A stretch of DNA of 64,000 nt from Halomonas cupida (GCF_900142755.1 NZ_FRCA01000002.1:268591-332590); one strand, 5' to 3'; shown: positions 16,893-26,130, counted from the first letter of the stretch. A program made the numbers and translations. Notes: generated by a model from the sequence alone, not told the origin.

Positions 16893-19568
16893 GTGAACAC
16901 CAGATTCCAGACTTCCCTGCGACACCCCCTGTGCAGTCACCTGCACCACCGTCGACTGCCACTGACGACGTCGGTGGCCATGATGATGATGCTCACTGGC
17001 TGCGCTGCCCCCTCGACTCAACTCGCGGGTCCGGGTACAGCTCCCCTGCCCCCCCAGTACGAGGCCTGGTTCGACTACGAGCCGCCACTCAATCCCGACT
17101 GGGTTCAGAAGAACACCATCGAGGAAGCCCGCCAGATGGTCGAACAGGAGCAAACACCTCAGGCCATCGCCAAGCTCAAGGGGGTGGCCGATCAAGGCAT
17201 TCCCCAGGCGTATTACGAACTGGCCAAGATCTACGACCAGGGGAAAGGTGTCGAGGTCGACAAACTCAAGGCCGAGGAGTATTACAGCGAAGCATTGCGT
17301 ACGCCGTCCTGGATCCACGGACAGGCGGCGCTGAACCTTGCTCGCCTGTATACCGAGGACGACAGTGTCCCCAATCAGCCACTACTCGCCTGGTATCTGC
17401 TGCGCGATGCCCAGGAAAACCAGGTGGGCCGCGATGAAGGCGTCCGGCTGGCTCAGTTGCTGTCGCGTGGCGCGGAAGGTATCGAGGCCGATCCAGAGCA
17501 GGCGCGCCAGCTCTACCAACAGGCCGCCGAAGCCGGTAACCCCGATGCCATGAAGGCATTGGCCGAAGCCTGGCATGACGGCGGTTGGCTACCCAGCGAT
17601 GCCACCCTTTCGCAGCAGTATGCCGAACAGTACGCAGGCGAGCTGCGCAAGCAGGCCAGTGCCGGCGATGTCAATGCGATGAAGAAGCTGGCTCGCCTCT
17701 ACGCCGAGGATGGCCTGATCAATGATCCGCAGCAGAGCGTCCACTGGATGACCCAGGCGGCTCAGGCCGGTGATACCTCGGCACTGTCTCAGGTCGGTCG
17801 CGATATGCTTGATGGACGCAGCCCGGAACGTGGCATCGAGCTACTGACCCAGGCCGCCGAAAATGGTGATGTCAGCGCCATGGAGCGCCTCGGCAAGGTT
17901 CTGCTGGAAGGCGACGGTATCGCTCCACGCCCACGAGAGGGTCAGCAGTGGCTGGAAGCCGCGATCGCCGAAGGCTCCGTCAACGCCACCACCACGCTAG
18001 GCCGAGCACTGCTGTCCGGCGAACACCAACCGGCCCAGCCCCACCGTGGCATTACACTGCTCGAAAGCGCCGCCCGCGAGAACGATGCCCTGGCCATGAC
18101 CGAACTGGCCCGGGTCTACCTCGATGACGAGCTGGTACCCACCCAGCCTTTCATGGCCGCTGATTACCTCGAACGCGCCCATGAAATCGGCCACCCCTAC
18201 GCCACCGAACTGCTGGGACAGATCACCCTGGAAGGCCGAGGTGTTCCCGCCAATCCCGGCCGTGGTGAAGCGCTGCTGCGAGAAGCCATCGCCGCAGGCC
18301 AGACCGGTGCCATGCGTACTCTGGGCGAAGCCTATCTGCAGGAAGATGGCCCTCTCCCCTATCACCCCAGTGAAGCGGAAAAGCTGCTGACCGAAGCCGC
18401 CAATGCCGGTGATACCACCGCACAGACCCGGCTCGGTGAAGCCATGCTGGCCGGCCAGTTCGGAGCGGCTCAGCCCGAACGTGGCCAGCAACTGCTGGAG
18501 GAAGCGGCAAATGCTGGCGATGCCTATGCGATGGTCGTGCTGGGCCGTGCCTATCGCGAAGGAACCGGTGTGCCCCGCGACCTCACCATGGCGACCGATT
18601 GGCTGCAGCGCGCCGAGCAGGCAGGCCACCCATCCGCCGCTGCCGAGCTTGGCCGGACCCAACGGGATCGCGGTCAAAGTGGTGACATCAACGCCTTGAT
18701 CGCTTCGGCTCGAGACGGCCACATCGCCTCAATGGCCGACCTTGGACGTGCCTATCTCAATGGCGAGGGCGTGCAACGCAACCCCGCCGAAGCCAGCCGC
18801 TGGCTGGAGCGCGCAGCACGCCAGGGGCACCCCGGTGCCGCCGCAGACCTGGGCCGAATGTATCTGGACGGTAATGGTCTCGCACGCGATGCCGCCCGTG
18901 GGGCCGAGTTCCTCAAGGTCGCCGTGGCCGGAGGCCATTCGGGCGCGCGTGCCGATCTGGGGCAGTTACTGCTGACCGGAAACGGTGTGGAAGCCGACCC
19001 CGAGCGCGGTAAGCGTCTGCTGGAGGAGGCCGCCGCGACCGGTAACGAGTTTGCCGCACAACGCCTTGGCGAAGCTTATCTCACGGGTGAAGGACTCTCC
19101 GCAGACCCAGAGCAGGCACGACATTGGCTGCAGCAGGCCAGTGATGCCGGCAGCCTCGCCGCTCAAGCGCAACTGGGTACGGCCTTGATTCGCGGGGATG
19201 AAGGCATTGCGCAGAATGCGGCCGAAGGCCAACGCCTGCTGACCGCAGCCGCCGAGCAGGGTAATGCCGGCGCCCAGGCCGCCCTGGGGCGCGAGTACCT
19301 GCGTGGCGAGAACATCGACCAGGATGTGCGCAAGGGGGCGGACTATCTGCTCGCCGCGGCACGTCAGGGACATTCCTCGGCACGGCTGGCGCTGGCCAAG
19401 GCCTGGTTGACCGCCAACGGGCTGGAAAATGCCAACCGCGAACAGGCACTGCTGTGGCTGGATGAAGTCATGGACGGCGGCTCACAGCTGGCCTCCCAGA
19501 CCCTCCACGACCTGCTCTCTGATGAAGAGACTCTGTCGGCGATTCCCGCAACCATGGATGACAACTGA
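16893..19568 (+). CDS. Sel1-repeat outer-membrane lipoprotein, AlgK-like but very long
   Basis: 891 residues from the GTG at 16893, which has AGCGAGG six bases upstream. The N-terminus carries a basic region, a hydrophobic stretch and a lipobox (LTGC), so a lipoprotein is predicted. Nearly all of the remainder is Sel1/TPR-like repeats of about 36 residues (for example DLGRMYLDGNGLARDAARGAEFLKVAVAGGHSGA), probably twenty or more. AlgK in Pseudomonas is a Sel1-repeat lipoprotein of about 450-475 residues that helps the exit porin; this one is roughly twice that. It is the last gene of the operon, and no AlgE-type porin follows. The AlgK-like role is inferred from context. Confidence 0.8.
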   Translation: MNTRFQTSLRHPLCSHLHHRRLPLTTSVAMMMMLTGCAAPSTQLAGPGTAPLPPQYEAWFDYEPPLNPDWVQKNTIEEARQMVEQEQTPQAIAKLKGVADQGIPQAYYELAKIYDQGKGVEVDKLKAEEYYSEALRTPSWIHGQAALNLARLYTEDDSVPNQPLLAWYLLRDAQENQVGRDEGVRLAQLLSRGAEGIEADPEQARQLYQQAAEAGNPDAMKALAEAWHDGGWLPSDATLSQQYAEQYAGELRKQASAGDVNAMKKLARLYAEDGLINDPQQSVHWMTQAAQAGDTSALSQVGRDMLDGRSPERGIELLTQAAENGDVSAMERLGKVLLEGDGIAPRPREGQQWLEAAIAEGSVNATTTLGRALLSGEHQPAQPHRGITLLESAARENDALAMTELARVYLDDELVPTQPFMAADYLERAHEIGHPYATELLGQITLEGRGVPANPGRGEALLREAIAAGQTGAMRTLGEAYLQEDGPLPYHPSEAEKLLTEAANAGDTTAQTRLGEAMLAGQFGAAQPERGQQLLEEAANAGDAYAMVVLGRAYREGTGVPRDLTMATDWLQRAEQAGHPSAAAELGRTQRDRGQSGDINALIASARDGHIASMADLGRAYLNGEGVQRNPAEASRWLERAARQGHPGAAADLGRMYLDGNGLARDAARGAEFLKVAVAGGHSGARADLGQLLLTGNGVEADPERGKRLLEEAAATGNEFAAQRLGEAYLTGEGLSADPEQARHWLQQASDAGSLAAQAQLGTALIRGDEGIAQNAAEGQRLLTAAAEQGNAGAQAALGREYLRGENIDQDVRKGADYLLAAARQGHSSARLALAKAWLTANGLENANREQALLWLDEVMDGGSQLASQTLHDLLSDEETLSAIPATMDDN

Positions 19569-19583
19569 CGCATCACCGGGACC

Positions 19584-19615
19584 GGGCCAGCTGATCGAAG
19601 CAGGTCGGCTGGCCC
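19584..19615. terminator. Hairpin between convergent genes, end of the exopolysaccharide operon
   Basis: GGGCCAGCTGA (19584-19594) pairs with TCGGCTGGCCC (19605-19615) with one wobble and a 10-base loop. It lies between the Sel1 gene (+) and the acetyltransferase gene (-) and could serve both. Confidence 0.6.
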
Positions 19616-19618
19616 CTA

Positions 19619-20098
19619 TCAGCGCTCTATCACGGAAATGGGGATATCAAAATGCACGACATCCTCCCTTGTGCCCAGACCTGTATAGAGCGCTATTGCC
19701 GGCTCGTCGCCCAGGTCTGCCTGTACGAAAACCACGTAGGCCCCACGCGCTGCGGCGATCTCTCTGAGCGCCTGGATCAGGGCCGTCGCAATCCCCTTCC
19801 GTCGGTGTCCTGAGGCAACGGCAAGATCGTAGAGGTAGATTTCACTGCGTTCCTGCTCGAACTTGTGCAGCTCATAAGCCGCGAGTCCGCCCACGACCTC
19901 ATCATCCTTCAAGGCAGCAAGCGCGATGAAGGTGTCGCCGCCGAGCAGCCGCCGGAGGTAGTCCGCCCGGGGCCTGGCACGACCATAGGTCTCCACCTCC
20001 TCGAATGCCTCGCCGAAGGTGCTCAACAGGGCATCCATCAATGTCAGATCGTCGGCTGTCAGCCTGTATATATGGTAGGGCCAGCAAGGCTGCATCAT
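19619..20098 (-). CDS. AAC(3)-I-family aminoglycoside N-acetyltransferase homologue
   Basis: 159 residues with a GNAT fold. It shows blocks shared with AAC(3)-I enzymes: TFIALAALKDDEVVGGLAAYEL, FEQERSEIYLYDLAVASGHRRKGIATALI (with the acetyl-CoA loop RRKGIA), and GAYVVFVQADLGDEPAIALYTGLG followed by HFDIPIS. AAC(3)-I enzymes acetylate the 3-amino group of gentamicin-type aminoglycosides. The gene stands alone, convergent to the exopolysaccharide operon, with no integron or transposon signs, so it looks chromosomal and native. Whether it confers resistance cannot be told from sequence. Confidence 0.85.
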   Translation of the reverse strand: MMQPCWPYHIYRLTADDLTLMDALLSTFGEAFEEVETYGRARPRADYLRRLLGGDTFIALAALKDDEVVGGLAAYELHKFEQERSEIYLYDLAVASGHRRKGIATALIQALREIAAARGAYVVFVQADLGDEPAIALYTGLGTREDVVHFDIPISVIER

Positions 20099-20399
20099 CT
20101 GGAATCCCCTCTACGAAGCTCGATACCAGCCCAGTATAGCCGGGGAGTTCCGGTCCCCCGGACAGTCAGCTACGACGTAGCTCTCGCGATACACACCAGG
20201 CCGGGTTCAAGGTGACAACAGAAACTCGAGTACTGTCTCCACGAACTCGACGGGGTACTCGATATTCGATAGATGTACAGCCGGCAACCGGCCCCCTCCA
20301 CTGCTCACGCACTCTCCAACATTCTTCCAAAGCCCAACAGACAACCGACAAGCAACTGACTAGACTGACCTTTCTCGTGTTTCTTCACCAGGGTCCACC
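20099..20399. other. Intergenic region between divergent acetyltransferase and nucleoside permease genes
   Basis: About 300 bp without a supported gene. It must hold both promoters, but I find no strong operator, repeat or hairpin in it. Confidence 0.5.
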
Positions 20400-21422
20400 A
20401 TGTTTCCTACCTTCAAGCGCGCGGCGCTTCCACTGGCGACTGCCGTCGCCGGCCTTGCTCTGACCACCACAGCAATCGCCCATGACGATAGCGACCCGAT
20501 CCCGGTCAAGGTGTTCATCGCCAGCATGTTCGAGATCGGTGACAACACCGGTGACCGCGCCGGAGAGTTTCAGCGCTGGTACGAAAACTACTGGCAGAAT
20601 GCCGAGCCGGTGGAAGTACGAGGCGCCACTCATGAACTCTACTGCAACGATGCCGGTGTCTGTGGCTCGGTACTTGGCATGGGCAAGGTCGCGTCATCGT
20701 CTTCGATGCAAGCGATTCTGCTCGACCCGCGTTATGACTTTTCCGATACCTGGTTCGTCCTCAGTGGTGTTGCCGGAACGCCCCCGTCTCAGGGCACCAT
20801 CGGCATGGTCAGTTGGGCGACCTGGCTGGTCGACTATGATCTCGGTCATCGCTGGGCAGCGGAGGAAGGCAAGCCCGGAGAGCCCCTCTTTCAGCCGCGC
20901 GAAGGTTACGAGGACATTCGTGTCTACCAGCTCAACCCGCAACTGGTCGAGCGTGCCATGGCGTTGAGCGCGGATACACCATTGGAAGACTCCGAGTCTG
21001 CCCGGCAGTACCGCCAACGCTATCCCGATGAGATGGCCCGCCGCACGCCCTTCGTCCGCACCGGAACCCACATGACCGGTGATACCTTCTTCCATGGGCC
21101 CGGCCTTTCCGCCGAAGCCCAGTACATGACCGAGCTGTATGGGGCCGATGACTACGTCATCACCGAGATGGAGGCCGCCGCCATTACCCAGGTCATCGAT
21201 CGACTGCACGGCACCGAGCGCATCATGAGTCTGCGTGGCGCTGTCAATTTCGATCAGGGCAACCCCAACGAGACCACTCAGCAACACCTGGACCCAGCGC
21301 CGGGCAACACTGCCGGGGGCTTCGCCGAAACCGTCGCCAACATCGAACTTGTCGGCTCTCGCGTCGTTGATGACATCGTCGATCACTGGGATCAGTGGCA
21401 GAACGGCGTCCCCACCGACTGA
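20400..21422 (+). CDS. Purine nucleoside permease (NUP family)
   Basis: 340 residues with a signal peptide (about 1-27, cleaving after TTTAIA). The mature part matches the NUP family: PVKVFIASMFEIGDN near the start, TWFVLSGVAGTPPSQGTIGMVSWATWLVDYDLGHR in the middle, and the conserved YVITEMEAAAITQVIDRL. The family is named from fungal purine nucleoside transport and is related to nucleoside phosphorylases. A periplasmic nucleoside-binding or nucleoside-processing role is plausible. It is followed on the same strand, after 133 bp, by lldD, with no obvious functional link. Confidence 0.85.
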   Translation: MFPTFKRAALPLATAVAGLALTTTAIAHDDSDPIPVKVFIASMFEIGDNTGDRAGEFQRWYENYWQNAEPVEVRGATHELYCNDAGVCGSVLGMGKVASSSSMQAILLDPRYDFSDTWFVLSGVAGTPPSQGTIGMVSWATWLVDYDLGHRWAAEEGKPGEPLFQPREGYEDIRVYQLNPQLVERAMALSADTPLEDSESARQYRQRYPDEMARRTPFVRTGTHMTGDTFFHGPGLSAEAQYMTELYGADDYVITEMEAAAITQVIDRLHGTERIMSLRGAVNFDQGNPNETTQQHLDPAPGNTAGGFAETVANIELVGSRVVDDIVDHWDQWQNGVPTD

Positions 21423-21555
21423 CAGCACCTGGACAAGGACAGGTAGCTGGATAACGTTCTGACATCGTCTTGATGCCCTGCCCGCTGGAACCGCGACGCA
21501 CCTGAGGCTTTCGGCCAGGGCGGGGCATTGCATCTTCTATACCTGTGGAGCCCCT

Positions 21556-22719
21556 ATGGTCATTACTTGCGTTGAAGATCTGCAGCGTCTGGCACGCCGT
21601 CGTGTTCCCCGGATGTTCTACGACTACGCCGACTCCGGCTCATGGACCGAAAGCACCTACCGAGCCAATAGCGCAGACCTCGCCAGCATCGGTCTGCGCC
21701 AGCGGGTCATGGTGGATATGGACAACCGCAGCCTCGAATCCACCATGCTCGGTCAGAAGGTCAGCATGCCCGTGGCATTGGCGCCAACCGGGTTGACCGG
21801 GATGCAACATGCCGATGGCGAGATTCTTGCCGCCCGGGCCGCGGCAAGGTTCGGCGTCCCCTTTACCCTCTCGACCATGAGCATCTGCTCCATCGAGGAT
21901 ATTGCCGAGCACAGCCCGGAGCCTTTCTGGTTCCAGCTCTATGTGATGCGTGACCACGATTACATCAATCGCCTGATCGATCGAGCCAAGGCAGCAGAGT
22001 GCTCCGCGCTGGTACTGACCGCCGATCTGCAGATCATCGGCCAGCGCCACAAGGACGTGATCAATGGCCTCACCGTTCCACCCAGCCCCACCGTACGCAA
22101 CATCCTGGACATGGCGACCAAATGGCGCTGGTGCTACGGCATGCTCAAGACCAGGCGACGTACCTTCGGCAATGTCGCCGGGCACATTGGTGACGCCCAT
22201 GACCTGGCATCCCTGTCCCACTGGACGACCACCCAGTTCGACCCGAAACTCAGTTGGGACGACGTCAAGTGGATCAAGGATCGCTGGGGAGGCAAGCTGG
22301 TGATCAAGGGCATCATGGAGCCCGAAGATGCCGAAAAGGCGGTGGAAGCCGGTGCGGATGCGGTGATTGTATCCAATCATGGGGGGCGCCAGCTCGACGG
22401 CGCGGCTTCGTCGATCCAGGCACTACCGGATATCGTCGCTGCCGTCGGCAACCGTACAGAAGTGCATATGGATGGCGGTATCCGGTCAGGACAGGATGTC
22501 CTCAAGGCCGTGGCGCTTGGCGCTCAGGGTGTCTACATCGGACGTGCATTCCTCTACGGGCTCGGCGCCATGGGGGAGCAGGGAGTGACCGAATGCCTGA
22601 ACATCATCCACAAGGAACTGGACACCACCCTGGCGCTGTGTGGGCTGCGTGATATCCAGCAAGTGGATATCAACCTACTGCGTCCGGGAACCTATCCCAC
22701 CCCCATCTACGAGGCCTGA
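21556..22719 (+). CDS. lldD: FMN-dependent alpha-hydroxy acid dehydrogenase, L-lactate dehydrogenase type
   Basis: 387 residues, the standard length. It oxidises L-lactate or a related 2-hydroxy acid to the keto acid, passing electrons to quinone or cytochrome. The conserved start FYDYADSGSWTESTYRAN, the FMN-binding LAPTGLTGMQHADGE, and the active-site motif VSNHGGRQLDG with its catalytic His and Arg are intact. VHMDGGIRSGQDVLKAVALGA binds the FMN phosphate. GGAG precedes the ATG by 5 bases. No lactate permease or LldR is adjacent, so other 2-hydroxy acids are possible substrates. Confidence 0.92.
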   Translation: MVITCVEDLQRLARRRVPRMFYDYADSGSWTESTYRANSADLASIGLRQRVMVDMDNRSLESTMLGQKVSMPVALAPTGLTGMQHADGEILAARAAARFGVPFTLSTMSICSIEDIAEHSPEPFWFQLYVMRDHDYINRLIDRAKAAECSALVLTADLQIIGQRHKDVINGLTVPPSPTVRNILDMATKWRWCYGMLKTRRRTFGNVAGHIGDAHDLASLSHWTTTQFDPKLSWDDVKWIKDRWGGKLVIKGIMEPEDAEKAVEAGADAVIVSNHGGRQLDGAASSIQALPDIVAAVGNRTEVHMDGGIRSGQDVLKAVALGAQGVYIGRAFLYGLGAMGEQGVTECLNIIHKELDTTLALCGLRDIQQVDINLLRPGTYPTPIYEA

Positions 22720-22746
22720 CATCGACAGGCATCACACCAGTGGTCA

Positions 22747-22801
22747 TCACAACCAACAGGGCTGACGCAGTCTGTATGAGCGGCAGCCCTGTTGGTTGTG
22801 A
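22747..22801. terminator. 18-bp perfect-stem hairpin between convergent genes
   Basis: TCACAACCAACAGGGCTG (22747-22764) pairs without mismatch with 22784-22801 around a 19-base loop. It separates lldD (+) from the reductase (-) and is probably a bidirectional terminator, although no long U run follows. Confidence 0.7.
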
Positions 22802-22844
22802 ACAGCGTATCAACGCGCGACTCCTCACTCGGGTAAAGAAACCT

Positions 22845-23906
22845 CTATACCAGGTTTCGCTCGATCATCTGCACGAACATGTCCTCCATCGATTCCTGCA
22901 TGGGCCGATAATGGAGCCCCAGGTCACGTCTGCTACGGGTATTGTCGGCCCGCCAGGGATGCCCGACATTTCGCGCCACAAAACGGCGTGACACGCCGGT
23001 CATCATTGGCACGAACAGCATCGCCAGCCAGCGCGGCAAGACGCGCGGAGGAAGCGGATATGTCCTGCCGAAACGCTCGCGCAGCACTCGGCCCATCTCG
23101 TAGAGATCAGTATCGTGACCACTGACGATGTAGCGCCCGCCACCACCTGGCAGACAGGCTGCCGCGACATGCGCCAGCGCCAGGTCGCGCACATCGACCA
23201 CTCCGATGGAAAACCGTGGCGCTCCGAATCTGGAAGTCCCATCCGCGAGTTGACGGACGATCCTGAAACTCTCCGATGTGGGGTTGGCATTCAATGACGG
23301 ACCGATCACCAACGAAGGGTTGATCACTGCCAGTTGCCATTGCGACTGCTGCCCAGCGATCTGCCAGGCCTCGCGCTCGGCAACGACCTTGGACCAGGAG
23401 TAGGGCTGGTAATCCAGTGAGGCCGTAGTGTTCCAGATATCCTCGTTGAGCCTGCCACCCGACGCATCTCGACACTCGATGGCATCGGTATAGATGGCCG
23501 CACAGGAACTGGTCAGCACCACACGCTGTACTTCCGGCGTCCGCGTGGCCTGTTCGAGAACATTGCGCGTGCCCATCAGCGCCGGCTCGATCAACTCACG
23601 CTGGGGATCGTCGACCTCGGTGATGAAGGGTGACGCCGTGTGAATCACCACACTACACCCCGCCATGGCCTCGGCCCAGCAGTCGGGATTCAGCAGGTCT
23701 GTCTGAAACAGCACCAGGTGGCCTGGGCTATTGGCCGCAATATCGCGCAGATGCCCAACCTTTTCCTCGTTGTCCGGATCCCGCACAGCGGCGTGCACGC
23801 TATGGCCGGCATCAAGCAGTTCCTTGACGATCCAGCCTGCAACATAACCGGTAGCTCCAGTCACCAGCACCGGACCATTACTGTCCCGGCTGTCTGTCAT
23901 TGCCAT
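22845..23906 (-). CDS. NAD(P)-dependent reductase/epimerase, dihydroflavonol 4-reductase-like extended SDR
   Basis: 353 residues from the ATG at 23906, where AAGGAG lies 7 bases upstream; the longer open frame from 24101 has no such site. The Rossmann motif GATGYVAGWIVKELL is near the N-terminus, then the strand-end AAVRDPDNEEK, the VVIHTASPF block, and the active site Tyr-x-x-x-Lys as YSWSKVVAE. PSLVIGPSLN is typical of dihydroflavonol-reductase/cinnamoyl-CoA-reductase-like enzymes. The substrate is unknown; bacterial relatives reduce aldehydes and ketones. It lies downstream of the LysR gene on the same strand. Confidence 0.85.
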   Translation of the reverse strand: MAMTDSRDSNGPVLVTGATGYVAGWIVKELLDAGHSVHAAVRDPDNEEKVGHLRDIAANSPGHLVLFQTDLLNPDCWAEAMAGCSVVIHTASPFITEVDDPQRELIEPALMGTRNVLEQATRTPEVQRVVLTSSCAAIYTDAIECRDASGGRLNEDIWNTTASLDYQPYSWSKVVAEREAWQIAGQQSQWQLAVINPSLVIGPSLNANPTSESFRIVRQLADGTSRFGAPRFSIGVVDVRDLALAHVAAACLPGGGGRYIVSGHDTDLYEMGRVLRERFGRTYPLPPRVLPRWLAMLFVPMMTGVSRRFVARNVGHPWRADNTRSRRDLGLHYRPMQESMEDMFVQMIERNLV

Positions 23907-24075
23907 CTGCCATCTCCTTCTACCATCTTCTTCAACCATCTTCTTCAACCATCTCCATTGCCCGAGCGGGGAAATCACCACATCCGACCAGGATAGACCA
24001 TTCGCTACCCCAGGACTCTTGCCCTCATGGTTGTGGCTCCCCCTCTGCTTCCAGTTTCGTCCTCCCGTACAGACT

Positions 24076-24954
24076 TCACGAGTCGTCTGGCATGGCATCA
24101 CGCACGGCCCGGATAAAGGCCCGAAGACGAGCGGATTCGCGCAGGTGTGGTGGATAGATCATGTGGATGACTCGCCCGTCATTCTCCTCACCTTCCAGCA
24201 ACCTGACCAGGCGTCCATCAGCCAGTTCACGATCGACCAGATACTCCGCAACACGCACGATGCCTCGCCCTTCCAGCGCCAACTGCTTGAGCAGACGGTG
24301 ATCATTGATGGCCATCGAGCCCGAGATATCCATCTCTCCATTCCTGAACGACCAACGATCATGGCCGACGAACCTCAGGCAATCGTGGTCGACCAGTTGA
24401 TGCCGCTGCTCCGGCGTTCCCCTTCGGGCCAGGTACTCGGGGGCGGCACAACAGACGGTGGCATAATGCCAGAGTGGCAGCGCCACCATGTTCTGCGGTG
24501 GCGACAGCGTCGATCGAAAGGCCAGGTCGAAGCGATCCCGTCCCAGATCATGACTGGTGTAACTGACATCAAGATGTATCCTGAGCTGCGGGTGCTCACG
24601 CTGGAAGGCATGGCAGACATCGAGCAGAAAGCGCTCGGCGAACAGCACCGGGGCCGTAATATGCAGCTCGCCGCAGAACCCCTCGCGGGAATGGGCCAGT
24701 TCCCGTTCCAGATCAACCAGACTGCCGCGAACCCCGGCCATGTGCCGATAGACCATCAAACCTTCCTCGGTCAGACGGACACTGCGCGTGGAGCGAATCA
24801 ACAACGCCGTGCCCAGCTCCGCTTCCAGGCGTCGGATCTGTTCGGACAGATAGCCTCTAGAAACCTCGAGCGTTTCTGCTGCTCGAGAAAAACTCAGCGC
24901 CTCCGCCACCTCAATAAAGAGCATCAGACGCTCGGCCTTCTTGTGTTCACGCAC
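24076..24954 (-). CDS. LysR-family transcriptional regulator
   Basis: 292 residues. An N-terminal winged helix-turn-helix (about 1-65: FIEVAEALSFSRAAETLEVSRGYLSEQIRRLEAELGTALLIRSTRSVRLTEEG in outline) is followed by a LysR substrate-binding domain (about 95-290). The gene diverges from the aldo-keto reductase gene at 25098, the classic LysR arrangement, so that gene is the likely target. The reductase gene downstream on the same strand may also belong to the set. The inducer is unknown. Confidence 0.92.
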   Translation of the reverse strand: MREHKKAERLMLFIEVAEALSFSRAAETLEVSRGYLSEQIRRLEAELGTALLIRSTRSVRLTEEGLMVYRHMAGVRGSLVDLERELAHSREGFCGELHITAPVLFAERFLLDVCHAFQREHPQLRIHLDVSYTSHDLGRDRFDLAFRSTLSPPQNMVALPLWHYATVCCAAPEYLARRGTPEQRHQLVDHDCLRFVGHDRWSFRNGEMDISGSMAINDHRLLKQLALEGRGIVRVAEYLVDRELADGRLVRLLEGEENDGRVIHMIYPPHLRESARLRAFIRAVRDAMPDDS

Positions 24955-24991
24955 CGGCAGACACCATCAACTGTTGGCTATTTCCATCATT

Positions 24992-25009
24992 GTGAATCTC
25001 ATTGTTCAC
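24992..25009. promoter_or_regulatory. Inverted repeat in the LysR / aldo-keto reductase divergent promoter
   Basis: GTGAA (24992-24996) and TTCAC (25005-25009) are inverted around 8 bases, 38 bp upstream of the LysR start and about 90 bp upstream of the reductase start. Position and symmetry fit a LysR-type operator; the assignment is inference. Confidence 0.45.
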
Positions 25010-25097
25010 TATACCAAACAGTCTTTTTACTCATCAGGCTTCCGTGCCGACTGTTAGAGTGCAGCAACATTGACCCCATTCCCCCAAGGAGATGCCC

Positions 25098-26126
25098 GTG
25101 AGCTACCAGCCTGCCGCCGATCGCTATGAGCACATGCGCTACCAACGCTGTGGACGCAGTGGTCTGAAGCTTCCAGCACTGTCGCTGGGTCTATGGCACA
25201 ACTTCGGCCATAACGCCCACGAGGACAATGCCCGAGCCATCTGCCATACCGCCTTCGATCACGGTATCACCCACTTCGATCTGGCCAACAACTATGGCCC
25301 GCCTCCGGGCTCTGCCGAGGAGATGTTCGGCCGCATCCTGCACAACGACTTCGCAGGCCATCGCGACGAACTGGTCATCTCGACCAAGGCCGGCTATCAC
25401 ATGTGGCCTGGCCCCTATGGTGAATGGGGCAGCCGCAAGTACCTGCTGTCGAGCCTTGACCAGAGCCTCAAGCGCATGAAGCTCGACTATGTGGACATCT
25501 TCTATTCCCACCGCTTCGACCCGGAAACGCCGCTGGAAGAAACCATGGGCGCACTGGATCATGCAGTACGTTCAGGCAAGGCACTCTACGCGGGGATTTC
25601 TTCCTACAGCGCCGAACGCACTCGCCAGGCGGCAGCGATTCTGCGTGATCTGGGGACTCCCTGTCTGATCCATCAACCAAGCTATTCGATGATCAACCGC
25701 TGGATCGAAGAAGATGGCCTACTTGATACCCTCGATGCCGAAGGCATGGGATCCATCGTCTTCTCACCGCTGGCTCAGGGACTACTGACCAACAAATACC
25801 TGAACGGTGTGCCCGAGGACAGCCGTCTGGCCAGAGGCGGAGCCATCCGCTCGGATCACGTCAGTGACGACAACCTGGCGCGGGTCCGCGCCCTCAATGC
25901 GATCGCCGAGCAGCGCGGCCAGAGCCTGGCACAGATGGCACTGGCGTGGGTCTTGCGTGGCGGGCGGGTCACTTCGGCACTGATCGGCGCCAGCCGCCCC
26001 GAGCAGGTTACCGACTGCGTCAAGGCACTCGACAACCTGGACTTCAGCCAAGAAGAACTGGACGCCATCGAGCGTCATGCCACTGACGGTGGTGTCAACA
26101 TCTGGGCACAGTCATCCAACGCCTGA
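25098..26126 (+). CDS. Aldo/keto reductase, YghZ type (L-glyceraldehyde 3-phosphate reductase-like)
   Basis: 342 residues from a GTG at 25098. AAGGAG at 25086-25091 is 6 bases upstream of it, but only 1 base from the ATG at 25092, so GTG is preferred. The N-terminus (YQRCGRSGLKLPALSLGLWHNFGH) closely matches E. coli YghZ. The catalytic tetrad is visible: Asp in HFDLANNYGPPPG, Lys in VISTKAGYHMW, and the His in YSHRFDPETPLEETM. SNA-type NADPH binding near the C-terminus reads LIGASRPEQVTDCVKAL. YghZ-type enzymes reduce reactive aldehydes such as methylglyoxal and L-glyceraldehyde 3-phosphate. Confidence 0.92.
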   Translation: MSYQPAADRYEHMRYQRCGRSGLKLPALSLGLWHNFGHNAHEDNARAICHTAFDHGITHFDLANNYGPPPGSAEEMFGRILHNDFAGHRDELVISTKAGYHMWPGPYGEWGSRKYLLSSLDQSLKRMKLDYVDIFYSHRFDPETPLEETMGALDHAVRSGKALYAGISSYSAERTRQAAAILRDLGTPCLIHQPSYSMINRWIEEDGLLDTLDAEGMGSIVFSPLAQGLLTNKYLNGVPEDSRLARGGAIRSDHVSDDNLARVRALNAIAEQRGQSLAQMALAWVLRGGRVTSALIGASRPEQVTDCVKALDNLDFSQEELDAIERHATDGGVNIWAQSSNA

Positions 26127-26130
26127 TGAA

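Noticed and set aside
15853..16962. 369-codon frame opposite the PL5-like lyase gene
   Set aside because: Antisense shadow of a clear coding region, with no ribosome site or family features.
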